64,000 nt of DNA. Source: Pseudomonas promysalinigenes. GTDB lineage: Bacteria > Pseudomonadota > Gammaproteobacteria > Pseudomonadales > Pseudomonadaceae. The position numbers were made by a program, and so were the translations under genes. The number at the start of each line of letters is the position of its first letter. The stretch's first letter is position 1. Under the pieces are notes generated by a model. The model ran no database searches. It was not told the origin of the DNA and was given only the letters and a program-made list of their open reading frames with translations. Positions 17,839 through 28,597 of the stretch are shown here, in pieces. The stretch covers positions 1,488,001 through 1,552,000 of the forward strand of contig NZ_CP077094.1 of the NCBI RefSeq assembly GCF_014269025.2, given 5' to 3'.

Positions 17839-18777
17839 ATGTCTGCATCCCTCGCATTCGTCTTCCCCGGTCAAGGTTCCCAATCCCTGGGCATGCTCAA
17901 AGAGCTGGGCGCCGAAAAGCCGGTGATCATCGAGACCTTCAAGGAGGCCTCCGAAGCTCTGGGCTACGACCTTTGGGACCTGGTCCAGAATGGACCGGAA
18001 GAAAAGCTCAATCAAACCGACAAGACCCAGCCGGCTATTCTTACCGCCTCGATCGCCCTGTGGCGCCTGTGGCTCGAAGAAGGCGGCGCGCAGCCAGCTT
18101 TCGTTTCCGGGCATAGCCTGGGTGAGTACAGTGCACTGGTCGCCGCTGGCAGCCTGACCCTCAAGGACGCGGTGCGTCTGGTCGAGCGCCGTGGCCAGCT
18201 GATGCAGGAAGCCGTACCTGCAGGTCACGGCGCCATGGCGGCCATCCTTGGCCTGGATGACGCGGTGGTAGTCGAGATCTGCGCCAAGGCCGCCGAAGAT
18301 CAAGTGGTCAGTGCGGTGAACTTCAACTCCCCTGGCCAGGTGGTGATCGCCGGCAACAAGGCTGCAGTGGACCGTGCCATCGAACTGTGCAAAGAGGCGG
18401 GCGCCAAGCGTGCTCTGCCGCTGGCGGTCAGTGTGCCGTCGCACTGTGCGCTGATGAAGCCTGCCGCCGAGCGTTTCGCCGAGGCGGTCAACGCCATCGA
18501 GTGGAAGGCCCCGCAGATTCCAGTGGTGCAGAACGTCACCGCGGCCATCGCCGCCGACCTCGATGCGCTCAAGCAAGACCTGTTGGCGCAACTGTATCAG
18601 CCCGTGCGCTGGGTTGAGTGCGTGCAGACCTTGGCCGCCAATGGCGCGGTGAACCTGGTGGAGTGCGGCCCGGGCAAGGTGCTGGCCGGCTTGAACAAGC
18701 GTTGCGCCGAGGGCGTGACCACTTACAACCTCAATACCCCTGATGCTGTCGCCGCCACCCGTGCGGCGCTGGCCTGA
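17839..18777 (+). CDS. fabD: Malonyl CoA-acyl carrier protein transacylase
   Basis: Transfers malonyl from CoA to ACP for type II fatty acid synthesis. 312 aa. FVFPGQGSQ near the N-terminus, the nucleophile elbow GHSLGEYSAL at about residues 90-99 (S92), and the histidine in VPSHCALM near residue 201. AAGGG precedes the ATG. The 126 bp after plsX hold no clear terminator, so it may be read from the upstream promoter as well as its own. Confidence 0.96.
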   Translation: MSASLAFVFPGQGSQSLGMLKELGAEKPVIIETFKEASEALGYDLWDLVQNGPEEKLNQTDKTQPAILTASIALWRLWLEEGGAQPAFVSGHSLGEYSALVAAGSLTLKDAVRLVERRGQLMQEAVPAGHGAMAAILGLDDAVVVEICAKAAEDQVVSAVNFNSPGQVVIAGNKAAVDRAIELCKEAGAKRALPLAVSVPSHCALMKPAAERFAEAVNAIEWKAPQIPVVQNVTAAIAADLDALKQDLLAQLYQPVRWVECVQTLAANGAVNLVECGPGKVLAGLNKRCAEGVTTYNLNTPDAVAATRAALA

Positions 18778-18792
18778 TTTGGAGAAGCTTGC

Positions 18793-19533
18793 ATGAGCCT
18801 GCAAGGTAAAGTTGCACTGGTCACCGGCGCTAGCCGTGGTATTGGCCAGGCTATCGCCCTCGAGCTGGGCCGCCAGGGCGCGACCGTGATCGGTACCGCC
18901 ACTTCGGCTTCCGGTGCCGAGCGCATCGCTGCCACCCTCAAAGAGCATGGGATCGCTGGCACTGGCATGGAGCTGAACGTCACCAGCGCCGAGTCCGTGG
19001 AAGCTGTGCTGAGCGCTATCTGCGAGCAGTTCGGCGCCCCCGCCATTCTGGTCAACAATGCCGGCATCACCCGTGACAACCTCATGCTGCGCATGAAGGA
19101 CGACGAGTGGTTCGACGTGATCGATACCAACCTGAACAGCCTTTACCGTCTGTCCAAGGGCGTACTGCGCGGCATGACCAAGGCGCGTTGGGGTCGTATC
19201 ATCAGCATCGGCTCGGTCGTCGGTGCCATGGGCAACGCCGGCCAGGCCAACTACGCGGCGGCCAAGGCCGGCCTCGAAGGCTTCAGCCGTGCGCTGGCGC
19301 GTGAAGTGGGCTCGCGGGGCATCACCGTCAATTCGGTTACCCCAGGCTTCATCGACACAGACATGACCCGCGAGCTGCCAGAAGCGCAGCGCGAAGCCCT
19401 GCAGACGCAAATTCCGCTGGGCCGCCTGGGCCAGGCTGAGGAAATCGCTAAGGTGGTTTCGTTCCTGGCATCGGACGGCGCTGGCTACGTTACCGGCGCA
19501 ACCGTGCCGGTCAACGGCGGGATGTACATGTAA
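18793..19533 (+). CDS. fabG: 3-oxoacyl-ACP reductase FabG
   Basis: NADPH-dependent ketoreductase of fatty acid elongation. 246 aa short-chain dehydrogenase: TGASRGIGQ cofactor motif, NNAGITRDN, catalytic serine in SIGSVVG and Y-A-A-A-K tetrad near residues 151-155, and the closing GATVPVNGGMYM. GGAGAAG precedes the ATG; 15 bp after fabD. Confidence 0.97.
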   Translation: MSLQGKVALVTGASRGIGQAIALELGRQGATVIGTATSASGAERIAATLKEHGIAGTGMELNVTSAESVEAVLSAICEQFGAPAILVNNAGITRDNLMLRMKDDEWFDVIDTNLNSLYRLSKGVLRGMTKARWGRIISIGSVVGAMGNAGQANYAAAKAGLEGFSRALAREVGSRGITVNSVTPGFIDTDMTRELPEAQREALQTQIPLGRLGQAEEIAKVVSFLASDGAGYVTGATVPVNGGMYM

Positions 19534-19736
19534 AACTGCAATGCGATGTGACGGATTGCTTCAAAAAAGAGTCATACTGCGAGCCTAAAATCCGTTATAA
19601 AGCTGCAACCAGATTCCAGGCAGCCGGTGAGGTTGCTCAAGGGAAGGATCGTTCCGCTTGAAAAGCGAACGTCTTTCTATAAACTTGGTCACCGGCCAGC
19701 TGCCTGACATATGTCCATTAGGAGTGAAAACTAGGT

Positions 19737-19973
19737 ATGAGCACCATCGAAGAACGCGTCAAGAAAATCGTCGCCGAGCAACTGGGCGTCAAGGAAGAGG
19801 AAGTGACTGCTGAGAAGTCCTTCGTCGATGACCTGGGTGCCGATTCGCTTGACACCGTTGAGCTGGTGATGGCTCTGGAAGAGGAATTCGAGACCGAAAT
19901 CCCTGACGAAGAAGCCGAGAAGATCACTACCGTTCAAGCTGCAATCGACTACGTCAAGAACCACCAGGCTTAA
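19737..19973 (+). CDS. acpP: Acyl carrier protein
   Basis: 78-aa acidic carrier of growing acyl chains. The phosphopantetheine serine is in [18 protein letters not shown] (S37). TAGGAG is well placed before the ATG. The 203-bp gap after fabG is AT-richer than its surroundings (TAAAAT near 19588, TTATAA near 19596) and probably holds a separate acpP promoter, but I could not fix its -35. A terminator follows directly. Confidence 0.97.
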   Translation: MSTIEERVKKIVAEQLGVKEEEVTAEKSFVDDLGADSLDTVELVMALEEEFETEIPDEEAEKITTVQAAIDYVKNHQA

Positions 19974-20004
19974 GACGTTGTAGTCGACGCTTCTTGTCGA
20001 GAAG

Positions 20005-20037
20005 AACCGCACTGCCTTTGCTGGCGTGCGGTTTTTT
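20005..20037 (+). terminator. Intrinsic terminator of acpP
   Basis: AACCGCAC / GTGCGGTT stem around a 13-nt loop, followed by a T-run. Placed 31 bases after the acpP stop. Confidence 0.85.
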
Positions 20038-20080
20038 CTTTGCAAGCCCATGGCGTCATTTCGCTCGCTGCGAGAGCTTG

Positions 20081-20116
20081 TTGCCATTTCATTCCATTGC
20101 TTGAATGCAATGGCAA
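20081..20116 (+). promoter_or_regulatory. Hairpin in the fabF leader
   Basis: Two 14-base arms (TTGCCATTTCATTC / GAATGCAATGGCAA) with one mismatch and an 8-nt loop, 30 bases before the fabF GTG. There is no T-run, so it is not a normal terminator; it could be an mRNA stability element or a dyad operator. Confidence 0.45.
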
Positions 20117-20146
20117 GAAACTCTGTGATTAGAAAAGGAGAGTACT

Positions 20147-21391
20147 GTGTCGCGTAGACGCGTCGTGGTCACCGGTATGGGTATGCTGTCGCCACTGGGT
20201 ACCGATGTACCGAGCACCTGGCAGGGCATTCTGGCTGGCCGCAGTGGCATTGGTCCGATCGAGCACACGGACCTGTCTGCCTACTCCACCCGTTTTGGCG
20301 GCTCGGTGAAAGGCTTCGAGGTTGAGCAATACCTGTCGGCAAAAGAAGCCCGCAAACTCGACCTGTTCATCCAGTACGGCTTGGCAGCCGGTTTTCAGGC
20401 GGTGCGCAACGCCGGCCTTGAAGTCACCGATGCCAACCGTGAGCGCATCGGCGTGGCCATGGGCTCGGGTATCGGCGGCCTGACCAACATCGAAGAAACC
20501 AGCCGTACCCTGCACGAGCAGGGCCCGCGCCGTATTTCTCCGTTCTTCGTGCCGGGCTCGATCATTAACATGATCTCTGGCTTCCTATCGATCCATCTGG
20601 GGCTGCAGGGGCCGAACTACGCCATCGCCACGGCGTGTACCACTGGCACCCACTGCATCGGCATGGCTGCGCGCAACATCGCTTACGGCGAAGCTGATGT
20701 GATGATTGCCGGTGGCGCCGAAATGGCCGCCTGTGGTCTGGGGATGGGAGGCTTCGGCGCATCCCGTGCGCTGTCGACCCGCAACGATGAACCAGCCCGT
20801 GCCAGTCGTCCCTGGGACAAGGGCCGTGACGGCTTCGTGCTGTCTGACGGTGCCGGCGCCCTGGTACTCGAGGAGCTCGAACACGCCAAGGCACGCGGTG
20901 CGACCATCTATGCCGAGTTGGTTGGTTTTGGCATGAGCGGCGACGCTTACCATATGACCTCGCCACCCGACAGCGGTGAGGGCGCAGCCCGTTGCATGGC
21001 CAATGCCTTGCGTGATGCTGGTATCGCGCCGGAGGCGGTCAGCTACATCAATGCCCACGGTACTTCGACGCCAGCCGGTGACATCGCCGAAGTAGCGGCG
21101 ATCAAGCGTGTGTTCGGTGATCATGCCTACAAGCTGGCTGTCAGCTCGACCAAATCGATGACCGGGCACCTGCTTGGCGCCGCCGGTGCGGTGGAGGCGA
21201 TCTTCAGCGTGCTGGCGATCAACAGCCAGATGGCGCCGCCGACCATCAATCTCGATGAGCCGGATGAAGGCTGCGACCTCGACTTCGTGCCACATCAGGC
21301 GCGCAGCATGCCAATCGATGTAGTGTTGTCCAACTCGTTCGGTTTTGGTGGCACCAACGGTTCGCTGGTATTCCGCCGGTTCGCTGACTGA
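20147..21391 (+). CDS. fabF: 3-oxoacyl-ACP synthase II (KASII)
   Basis: Condensing enzyme of fatty acid elongation. 414 aa. Active-site cysteine in [11 protein letters not shown] near residue 163 and histidines in [11 protein letters not shown] and [11 protein letters not shown]. The start is GTG 20147 with AAGGAG six bases upstream. Its stop overlaps the pabC start (TGATG). Confidence 0.97.
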   Translation: MSRRRVVVTGMGMLSPLGTDVPSTWQGILAGRSGIGPIEHTDLSAYSTRFGGSVKGFEVEQYLSAKEARKLDLFIQYGLAAGFQAVRNAGLEVTDANRERIGVAMGSGIGGLTNIEETSRTLHEQGPRRISPFFVPGSIINMISGFLSIHLGLQGPNYAIATACTTGTHCIGMAARNIAYGEADVMIAGGAEMAACGLGMGGFGASRALSTRNDEPARASRPWDKGRDGFVLSDGAGALVLEELEHAKARGATIYAELVGFGMSGDAYHMTSPPDSGEGAARCMANALRDAGIAPEAVSYINAHGTSTPAGDIAEVAAIKRVFGDHAYKLAVSSTKSMTGHLLGAAGAVEAIFSVLAINSQMAPPTINLDEPDEGCDLDFVPHQARSMPIDVVLSNSFGFGGTNGSLVFRRFAD

Positions 21392-22206
21392 TGCACTGCT
21401 GGGTCGACGGCCAGGACGCTACTGCAATCAATCTGCAGAACCGCGGCCTGGCCTACGGTGATGGGCTGTTCGAGACCATCGCCGTGCGTGGTGGGCGTGC
21501 CAGCCTGCTGGACGGGCATCTGGCCCGCTTGGCCCTGGGGTGCAAGCGCCTGGCAATCGATGCAGACCTGGCGCTGGTAGGTGACGAAATCCAACGCTTC
21601 GCTCGCCAGCTGGGTGACGGTGTTGCCAAGCTGGTTCTCACCCGCGGTGACAGCCAGCGCGGGTATGCGCCCGCTGCCGGTGTTGCGCCGCGGCGTATCC
21701 TGCAGGGCGCGCCACTGCCCAGCTATCCTGCCGAGCACGCCGAGCATGGCGTTAGGTTGTTCCCCTGCCAAACCCGGCTTGGGGAACAACCGTTGCTGGC
21801 TGGGCTCAAACATCTCAATCGCCTTGAGCAAGTGCTGGCCCGTGCCGAATGGCAGGACGGCGAACATGCCGAAGGCTTGATGCGGGATGGGCAGGGCAGG
21901 GTGGTCGAGGGGGTGTACAGCAACCTGTTCATGGTAAGTGCTGGCGTGCTGGTAACGGCCGATCTCAGCCGTTGCGGTGTTGCCGGTGTGATGCGTGGTG
22001 CCCTGCTGGAGCATGCGCCGCGCATGGGCATGCCAACCCAGGTTCGTGACATCGCCTTCGAAGAACTGCAGCAGGCTGATGAAGTGTTCGTCTGCAATAG
22101 TGTCTACGGTGTCTGGCCGGTGCGTGCAGTTGGCGCGCTCAACTGGTCGCCGGGGCCACTCACCCGTAAACTGCAGGCCGTTGCTCGTACGTTACTGGAT
22201 ACCTGA
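21391..22206 (+). CDS. pabC: Aminodeoxychorismate lyase
   Basis: PLP enzyme that releases 4-aminobenzoate for folate synthesis. 271 aa, fold-type IV: NRGLAYGDGLFETI at the N-terminus and the PLP lysine in LAGLKHLNRLEQVLAR near residue 139. Coupled to fabF, as in most Gammaproteobacteria. Confidence 0.94.
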   Translation: MHCWVDGQDATAINLQNRGLAYGDGLFETIAVRGGRASLLDGHLARLALGCKRLAIDADLALVGDEIQRFARQLGDGVAKLVLTRGDSQRGYAPAAGVAPRRILQGAPLPSYPAEHAEHGVRLFPCQTRLGEQPLLAGLKHLNRLEQVLARAEWQDGEHAEGLMRDGQGRVVEGVYSNLFMVSAGVLVTADLSRCGVAGVMRGALLEHAPRMGMPTQVRDIAFEELQQADEVFVCNSVYGVWPVRAVGALNWSPGPLTRKLQAVARTLLDT

Positions 22207-22210
22207 ATTC

Positions 22211-23338
22211 GTGAGACGCAAATTCCTGCTGCTGCTGGAAATGGGCTTGATTCTCGCCGGCCTCGCCCTGGGCTGGTCGGCGTGGAAGCTCCACTCTGTC
22301 CTGGAGCAGCCCCTGCATGTGGCGCAAGAGCGCCTGCTCGATGTGCCCAATGGCACCAACCCCAATCGCATGTTCTATCGCATGCAGGCCGAGGGCCTGT
22401 TGGACGATGCTGTGTGGCTGCGCCTTTACTGGCGCTTCAATATGGCGGGTACGCCGCTGCATACCGGTGAGTACCGGCTCACGCCGGGTATGACCGTGGC
22501 ACAGCTGTTCGATGCCTGGCGCCGTGGCGACGTGGTGCAGTACAACCTGACGCTGGTCGAAGGTTGGACCTTCCGCCAGGTGCGCGCCGCAGTGGCCAGG
22601 CATGAAAAGATCAAACACACGCTCGATGGATTGTCCGATGCCGAGGTGATGGATAAGCTCGGCCACACGGGTGTTTTCCCTGAAGGCCGTTTCTTCCCTG
22701 ACACCTACCGCTTCGTGCGCGGCATGAGCGATGTGGAACTGCTGCAGCAGGCCTATATGCGCCTGGACGAAGTGCTGGCCAAGGAGTGGGCAGAGCGTAC
22801 GACGGACTTGCCCTACCGCGACCCGTATCAGGCACTGATCATGGCCTCGCTGGTGGAAAAGGAAACCGGCATCCCCCAGGAGCGTGGGCAAATTGCCGGA
22901 GTATTCGTACGCCGCCTGCGCCTGGGCATGATGCTGCAGACCGACCCGACGGTCATCTACGGCATGGGTGAGCGCTACAACGGCAAGATCACCCGCGCCG
23001 ACCTGCGTGAACCGACACCCTATAACACCTACACCATGACCGGGTTGCCGCCTACACCCATTGCCATGGTCGGGCGTGAGGCAATTCATGCCGCGCTCAA
23101 CCCAGCCGATGGCACTAGCTTGTATTTTGTTGCTCGTGGCGACGGCAGCCATGTTTTTTCCGATGACCTGGACGATCACAACTCGGCGGTGCGCGAGTTC
23201 CAGCTCAAACGTCGCGCGGATTACCGCTCCAGCCCGGCACCGCAAAGTGCGCCTGCTGGCACTGCCGAACCTGCAGAGCAGGATGCCGCCGGCGAAGCTG
23301 CACCGGCAGATGCGCCAACGCCCCACGACCAACACTAA
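22211..23338 (+). CDS. mltG: Endolytic peptidoglycan transglycosylase MltG
   Basis: Inner-membrane lytic transglycosylase thought to cut nascent glycan chains. 375 aa from GTG 22211 (MRRKFLLLLEMG...), which gives the expected short cytoplasmic tail and membrane anchor; the preceding frame belongs to pabC in another phase. The YceG domain shows the catalytic glutamate in ASLVEKETGIPQERGQIAG and then MLQTDPTVIYGMG. The last ~40 residues are Ala/Pro-rich and probably disordered. Confidence 0.93.
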   Translation: MRRKFLLLLEMGLILAGLALGWSAWKLHSVLEQPLHVAQERLLDVPNGTNPNRMFYRMQAEGLLDDAVWLRLYWRFNMAGTPLHTGEYRLTPGMTVAQLFDAWRRGDVVQYNLTLVEGWTFRQVRAAVARHEKIKHTLDGLSDAEVMDKLGHTGVFPEGRFFPDTYRFVRGMSDVELLQQAYMRLDEVLAKEWAERTTDLPYRDPYQALIMASLVEKETGIPQERGQIAGVFVRRLRLGMMLQTDPTVIYGMGERYNGKITRADLREPTPYNTYTMTGLPPTPIAMVGREAIHAALNPADGTSLYFVARGDGSHVFSDDLDDHNSAVREFQLKRRADYRSSPAPQSAPAGTAEPAEQDAAGEAAPADAPTPHDQH

Positions 23339-24959
<1,621 letters not shown>

Positions 24960-24989
24960 TTTTCCATTCTTTCATGTGTGCCGTTTGCC

Positions 24990-25772
24990 ATGCTCGTAGA
25001 TTCCCATTGCCATCTCGACCGTCTTGACCTGAGCGCCCACCAGGGCTCCCTCGACGCTGCATTGCAGGCAGCGCGGGAGCGTGGGGTAGGGCATTTTCTG
25101 TGCATCGGTGTCAGTGCTGAAAACGCCGGTGCGGTGAAGGCGCTGAGTGAACAGTACCCCGATGTCGATTGCTCCGTGGGCGTGCATCCGCTGGACCTCG
25201 CGCCCGGGGAAACTCCAGCGCTGCAATGGCTGCTGAGCGAGCTTGCCCACCCGCACGTGGTAGCGATCGGTGAGACGGGCCTTGACTATCACTACGAACC
25301 CGAAGCCGCCGAGTTGCAGCAGGCGTCGTTCCGACTGCATCTGGAGGCCTCGCGCCAGACCGGCAAGCCGGTGATCGTGCATACCCGTGCTGCGCAGGCC
25401 GATACTTTGGCCCTACTGCGTGAAGCCAACTTGCCCCAGGCAGGTGTGTTGCACTGCTTCACCGAAGACTGGCAGATGGCCAAGGCAGCGCTGGAGCTGG
25501 GTTACTACATTTCGCTATCGGGAATCGTCACATTCCGCAATGCCGAGGCCCTGCGTGAAGTGGCTCGGCAGGTACCGGTCGATCGCCTGCTGGTCGAAAC
25601 CGACTCGCCCTACCTCGCACCCATCCCGCATCGCGGCAAGCCGAACTTGCCCCAGTATGTCCGCGAAGTGGCCGAGTATGTAGCATCGTTGCGCGGCGTC
25701 AGCTACGAGCAGTTGGCTGAACAAACGACGAGCAACTTCAAGCGCCTGTTCCCCCAAGCTCGAGTACGGTGA
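24990..25772 (+). CDS. TatD-family metal-dependent hydrolase
   Basis: TIM-barrel amidohydrolase, probably a DNase. 260 aa. Metal ligands in VDSHCHLDRLD, GETGLDYHY with the glutamate, VIVHTRAA, LHCFT and ETDSPYLAP. ATG 24990 fits the family N-terminus (MLVDSHCH); the in-frame GTG at 24978 is possible. Unusually, no Shine-Dalgarno sequence precedes either start. In P. aeruginosa this gene lies beside pilZ and the sRNA rgsA. Confidence 0.93.
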   Translation: MLVDSHCHLDRLDLSAHQGSLDAALQAARERGVGHFLCIGVSAENAGAVKALSEQYPDVDCSVGVHPLDLAPGETPALQWLLSELAHPHVVAIGETGLDYHYEPEAAELQQASFRLHLEASRQTGKPVIVHTRAAQADTLALLREANLPQAGVLHCFTEDWQMAKAALELGYYISLSGIVTFRNAEALREVARQVPVDRLLVETDSPYLAPIPHRGKPNLPQYVREVAEYVASLRGVSYEQLAEQTTSNFKRLFPQARVR

Positions 25773-25793
25773 CCCTCTCCCCGCTGCCTGGGC

Positions 25794-25914
25794 AAAAAAA
25801 ACCCGGGTTCTGGGGGGGGAATCCGGGTTAAGACCATTAGGAGTAAAACAAAGGTACGCGGTCCCTGAGCACCTTTATCGGCGCGCCACTTGGGGGGATG
25901 CGCCGCGCCAACAC
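25794..25914 (-). ncRNA. rgsA: Small RNA RgsA (P16-like)
   Basis: About 120-nt sRNA read leftwards. At its 3' end the minus strand forms an intrinsic terminator: AACCCGG and CCCGGGTT arms around a C-rich loop, then eight T (25801-25794). The predicted start is at about 25914, downstream of CCAATACTTAA, a good RpoS-type extended -10. In P. aeruginosa the RpoS-dependent, GacA-influenced RgsA lies between tatD and the next gene with the same size (from memory). No neighbouring protein gene on the minus strand needs this terminator, which supports an independent transcript. Confidence 0.8.
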
Positions 25915-25918
25915 TTTA

Positions 25919-25929
25919 AGTATTGGCCA
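25919..25929 (-). promoter_or_regulatory. RpoS-type -10 of rgsA
   Basis: Minus-strand CAATACTT resembles the RpoS preference (C-T-A-T-A-C-T). No good -35 is seen, as is common for RpoS promoters. TGT-N11-ACA at 25955-25971 is only a weak match to a GacA box. Confidence 0.5.
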
Positions 25930-26206
25930 TGATTTCCGCCGTGCCAGTGCTTTCTGTACGTTTTTTAAACAGATTTGGAATACGCGTGCCGTTCCTTCCT
26001 CTCTGAACGCATGGCACGGCCATTCTGACGTGGGGCGGCGGTCCTGAGCGCAGCGGGTATGGGCTGCTGATCATGGTCGCTTGTCTGAGCAGTTGCCTTG
26101 CTAGCCAGCCCGATCTCATCATGAAACATAGACATGCGTGGATGATCCGTGCAATTTGCTGCAAGTTAGGCATAATAAACCGCTTCAATGTCATCCAGTC
26201 CTTCCT

Positions 26207-26842
26207 ATGCAGAAAGAACCTCGTAAGGTCCGTGAATTTCGCCGCCGCGAACAGGAAATCCTCGACACAGCCCTGAAGCTGTTCCTCGAACAGGGTGAAG
26301 ACAGCGTCACCGTCGAGATGATCGCCGATGCTGTAGGTATCGGCAAAGGCACGATCTACAAGCATTTCAAGTCCAAGGCCGAGATTTACCTGCGGTTGAT
26401 GCTCGATTATGAGCGTGACCTGAATGCGCTGCTGCATTCGGCCGATGTCGACCGCGACAAAGAAGCACTGTCGCGCGCCTATTTCGAGTTCCGTATGCGC
26501 GACCCACAGCGTTATCGGCTGTTCGATCGCCTCGAAGAAAAGGTGGTCAAGGGTAATCAGGTGCCGGAAATGGTCGAGCAACTGCACAGCATCCGTGCGT
26601 CCAACTTCGACCGCCTGACTCAACTGATAAAGGGCCGCATCAGCGAAGGCAAGCTCGAAGACGTCCCGCCGTACTTTCACTACTGCGCTGCCTGGGCATT
26701 GGTGCACGGTGCTGTGGCGCTGTATCACTCGCCGTTCTGGAGCAATGTGCTGGAGGATCAGGAGGGCTTCTTCCAGTTCCTCATGGACATCGGCGTACGC
26801 ATGGGCAACAAGCGCAAACGTGATCCGGAACCTAGTCACTGA
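26207..26842 (+). CDS. TetR-family transcriptional regulator
   Basis: 211 aa. N-terminal helix-turn-helix: VTVEMIADAVGIGKGTIYKHFKSK at about residues 35-58; the rest is the helical ligand/dimer domain. It begins MQKEPRKVREFRRRE at ATG 26207; an earlier in-frame ATG at 26138 lies in non-coding sequence. Its targets are unknown. The 434 bp between tatD and this gene hold rgsA and no protein gene. Downstream genes are separated by about 100 bp, so operon membership is uncertain. Confidence 0.88.
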   Translation: MQKEPRKVREFRRREQEILDTALKLFLEQGEDSVTVEMIADAVGIGKGTIYKHFKSKAEIYLRLMLDYERDLNALLHSADVDRDKEALSRAYFEFRMRDPQRYRLFDRLEEKVVKGNQVPEMVEQLHSIRASNFDRLTQLIKGRISEGKLEDVPPYFHYCAAWALVHGAVALYHSPFWSNVLEDQEGFFQFLMDIGVRMGNKRKRDPEPSH

Positions 26843-26947
26843 TCAAGCGGTGCATGAGCGGGTGAGTCTGGCATGAAATGGGGCTTGCAAAAACCTGATT
26901 CTTGAGTCAAGTTTTGCCGGCCCGATTCATCCATGCTGGAGTTACCC

Positions 26948-27916
26948 ATGATCGTCGATCGTCAAGGCAGGCGTTTTCGCAATCTGCGCGTCAGCCTGAC
27001 GGCTGCCTGCAACTACGCTTGCGGCTATTGTGTGCCGGATGGCAAGCGTCTGGTCGCGGCCCAGGATGAATTGTCCGCTCAAGCTCTGGCCCGGGGTGTC
27101 GCCTACCTGGTTGAGGCGGCTGGCATCGAGCGTTTGCGCATTACCGGCGGCGAACCCTTGGTCAGTCCGCGGTTGGATGAGTTTCTCACGGCGGTGGCCA
27201 AGCTCGGGCTCGACGACATTGCCCTTACCACCAACGGGCAATTGCTGGCACGCAAGCTGCCCCAGTTACAGGCAGCCGGCATTCGGCGCCTGAATGTGTC
27301 CCTTGATACCCTGGACCCCATGGCGTTCCGCCGCATTGCTCGCGGCGGGGATCTGGGCAGTGTGTTGGCGGGCATGGACCAAGCCAGCGCCGCAGGCATG
27401 CGAATCAAGGTCAACATGGTGCCAATGCGTGGTCAGAATCTTGAGCAGGTATTACCCATGCTCGAGTACTGCATGGCCCGAGGCTTTGAGCTGCGCTTCA
27501 TCGAGCTGATGCGTATGGGGCATCTGGCTCGGGATAACAAGGCCTTCGTGCAACAGTTCGTTGGGCTCGAAGCTTTGCTCGATGTGATCGGTAGCCGGTA
27601 CGGCTTTGAGCAAGTCGATGCTGCGGTCGATGCTACCGCACTGCGCTATCAGATCCCCGGGCACGGCCATTTCGGCGTCATCGCCAATGAAAGCGTGCCG
27701 TTCTGCCGTACCTGCTCGCGCCTGCGGCTATCCTCCACTGGCTGGTTACACGGCTGCCTGTCTTCGAGCAACCGCCACTATGTTGCCGACCTGCTGGAAA
27801 AACCCCGCCATCTGGCACTGCCCGCGCTGCAACGGTTGTTGGTCAAGGCGCTGGCAGACAAGCAGGAGCTGGCGTTTTCCGGTGACGTGATGGTGATGAA
27901 GGTGATAGGCGGCTGA
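26948..27916 (+). CDS. moaA: MoaA-type radical SAM GTP 3',8-cyclase
   Basis: First enzyme of molybdopterin synthesis, or a paralogue of it. 322 aa. Radical SAM cluster ACNYACGYCVP near residues 22-32, second cluster cysteines in PFCRTCSRLRLSSTGWLHGC, and the C-terminal Gly-Gly (VIGG) that MoaA needs. All key residues are present, so it is probably active. ATG 26948 has GGAG six bases upstream. It stands apart from other moa genes; Pseudomonas often has a second moaA (moaA2) in such a place. Confidence 0.88.
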   Translation: MIVDRQGRRFRNLRVSLTAACNYACGYCVPDGKRLVAAQDELSAQALARGVAYLVEAAGIERLRITGGEPLVSPRLDEFLTAVAKLGLDDIALTTNGQLLARKLPQLQAAGIRRLNVSLDTLDPMAFRRIARGGDLGSVLAGMDQASAAGMRIKVNMVPMRGQNLEQVLPMLEYCMARGFELRFIELMRMGHLARDNKAFVQQFVGLEALLDVIGSRYGFEQVDAAVDATALRYQIPGHGHFGVIANESVPFCRTCSRLRLSSTGWLHGCLSSSNRHYVADLLEKPRHLALPALQRLLVKALADKQELAFSGDVMVMKVIGG

Positions 27917-27939
27917 AGCTGGCGCAAAAGCTGCATCCG

Positions 27940-27959
27940 CCGGCTATTCGCCGGTTTTT
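27940..27959 (+). terminator. Short terminator after moaA
   Basis: CCGGC-TATTC-GCCGG followed by TTTTT, 24 bases after the moaA stop. Confidence 0.65.
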
Positions 27960-27982
27960 CGTCACCGGCCACTGGAGGAAAA

Positions 27983-28588
27983 ATGCGTAGCCTGGTTTTG
28001 CTGCTGGCGCTGATGGCGCTGGGCGGCTGCATGAATGTCAGCGATATGGGCGAGGGCGTCCGTTACCATATGAGCGATGCCGGTTTGCTGGACCATAGCG
28101 ATACCCGCCGAACGCTTTCGATTCGCCTGCAGCCTGACTCGTTCATATTCATCGGCCAAGGCGCGTTCATGCCGCCCGGTAAAGGCCCGGTGCCAAAGCA
28201 AAATGTGGTAGCCGAGGAGGCCTTCAAAGGATTTGTCGAGTATTTCCCGCTGGTGCGGCGCGCACAAGGGCCGCTGGGGCTTGAGGAGGCGATCGCCCAA
28301 GCCAGGTCGTTCGGCGCCGATTATGTGCTCTATACCCGCTTCGCCCGCAGCGATGACCGTATTGGCAACGGCGACGAATGGTACGACGAGCAGGCTGTCG
28401 ACCGCCTCGGTTGGGACACTGGTGTAGTTCAGATGATGCTTATCGAAACCAATACGCGTTACCTGATCGACACCGCGCGGATCAAGAGCCGTGGCGGTTT
28501 GTTGACGTTCCATGACCAATCGCCCCAGGATTTGCTCGCAAGGCCCATGCGCGAGTACGCTCGTAGCCTTCTGGGCATGAGCGAGTAA
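27983..28588 (+). CDS. DUF4823 lipoprotein
   Basis: 201-aa predicted lipoprotein. Signal peptide MRSLVLLLALMALGGC with the lipobox LGGC (C16), then a domain with ARSFGADYVLYTRFARSDD that I recognise as DUF4823. Met at +2 after the cysteine is compatible with outer-membrane sorting. GGAGG precedes the ATG. It is followed after 9 bp by a DUF1285 gene, so the two are likely co-transcribed. Function unknown. Confidence 0.85.
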   Translation: MRSLVLLLALMALGGCMNVSDMGEGVRYHMSDAGLLDHSDTRRTLSIRLQPDSFIFIGQGAFMPPGKGPVPKQNVVAEEAFKGFVEYFPLVRRAQGPLGLEEAIAQARSFGADYVLYTRFARSDDRIGNGDEWYDEQAVDRLGWDTGVVQMMLIETNTRYLIDTARIKSRGGLLTFHDQSPQDLLARPMREYARSLLGMSE

Positions 28589-28597
28589 GGGCAGCGT

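Noticed and set aside
19560..19605. acpP promoter candidates (TAAAAT, TTATAA)
   Set aside because: Neither has a convincing -35 at 16-18 bp, so I mention the region under acpP but do not call a promoter.
25916..26839. 307-codon minus-strand frame opposite the TetR gene
   Set aside because: The TetR frame has a clear helix-turn-helix; the antisense frame has no family features.
26875..26920. FNR/ANR-like site before moaA (TTGA-TCAA)
   Set aside because: The half-sites are one base apart in place of six, so it does not match the ANR consensus.
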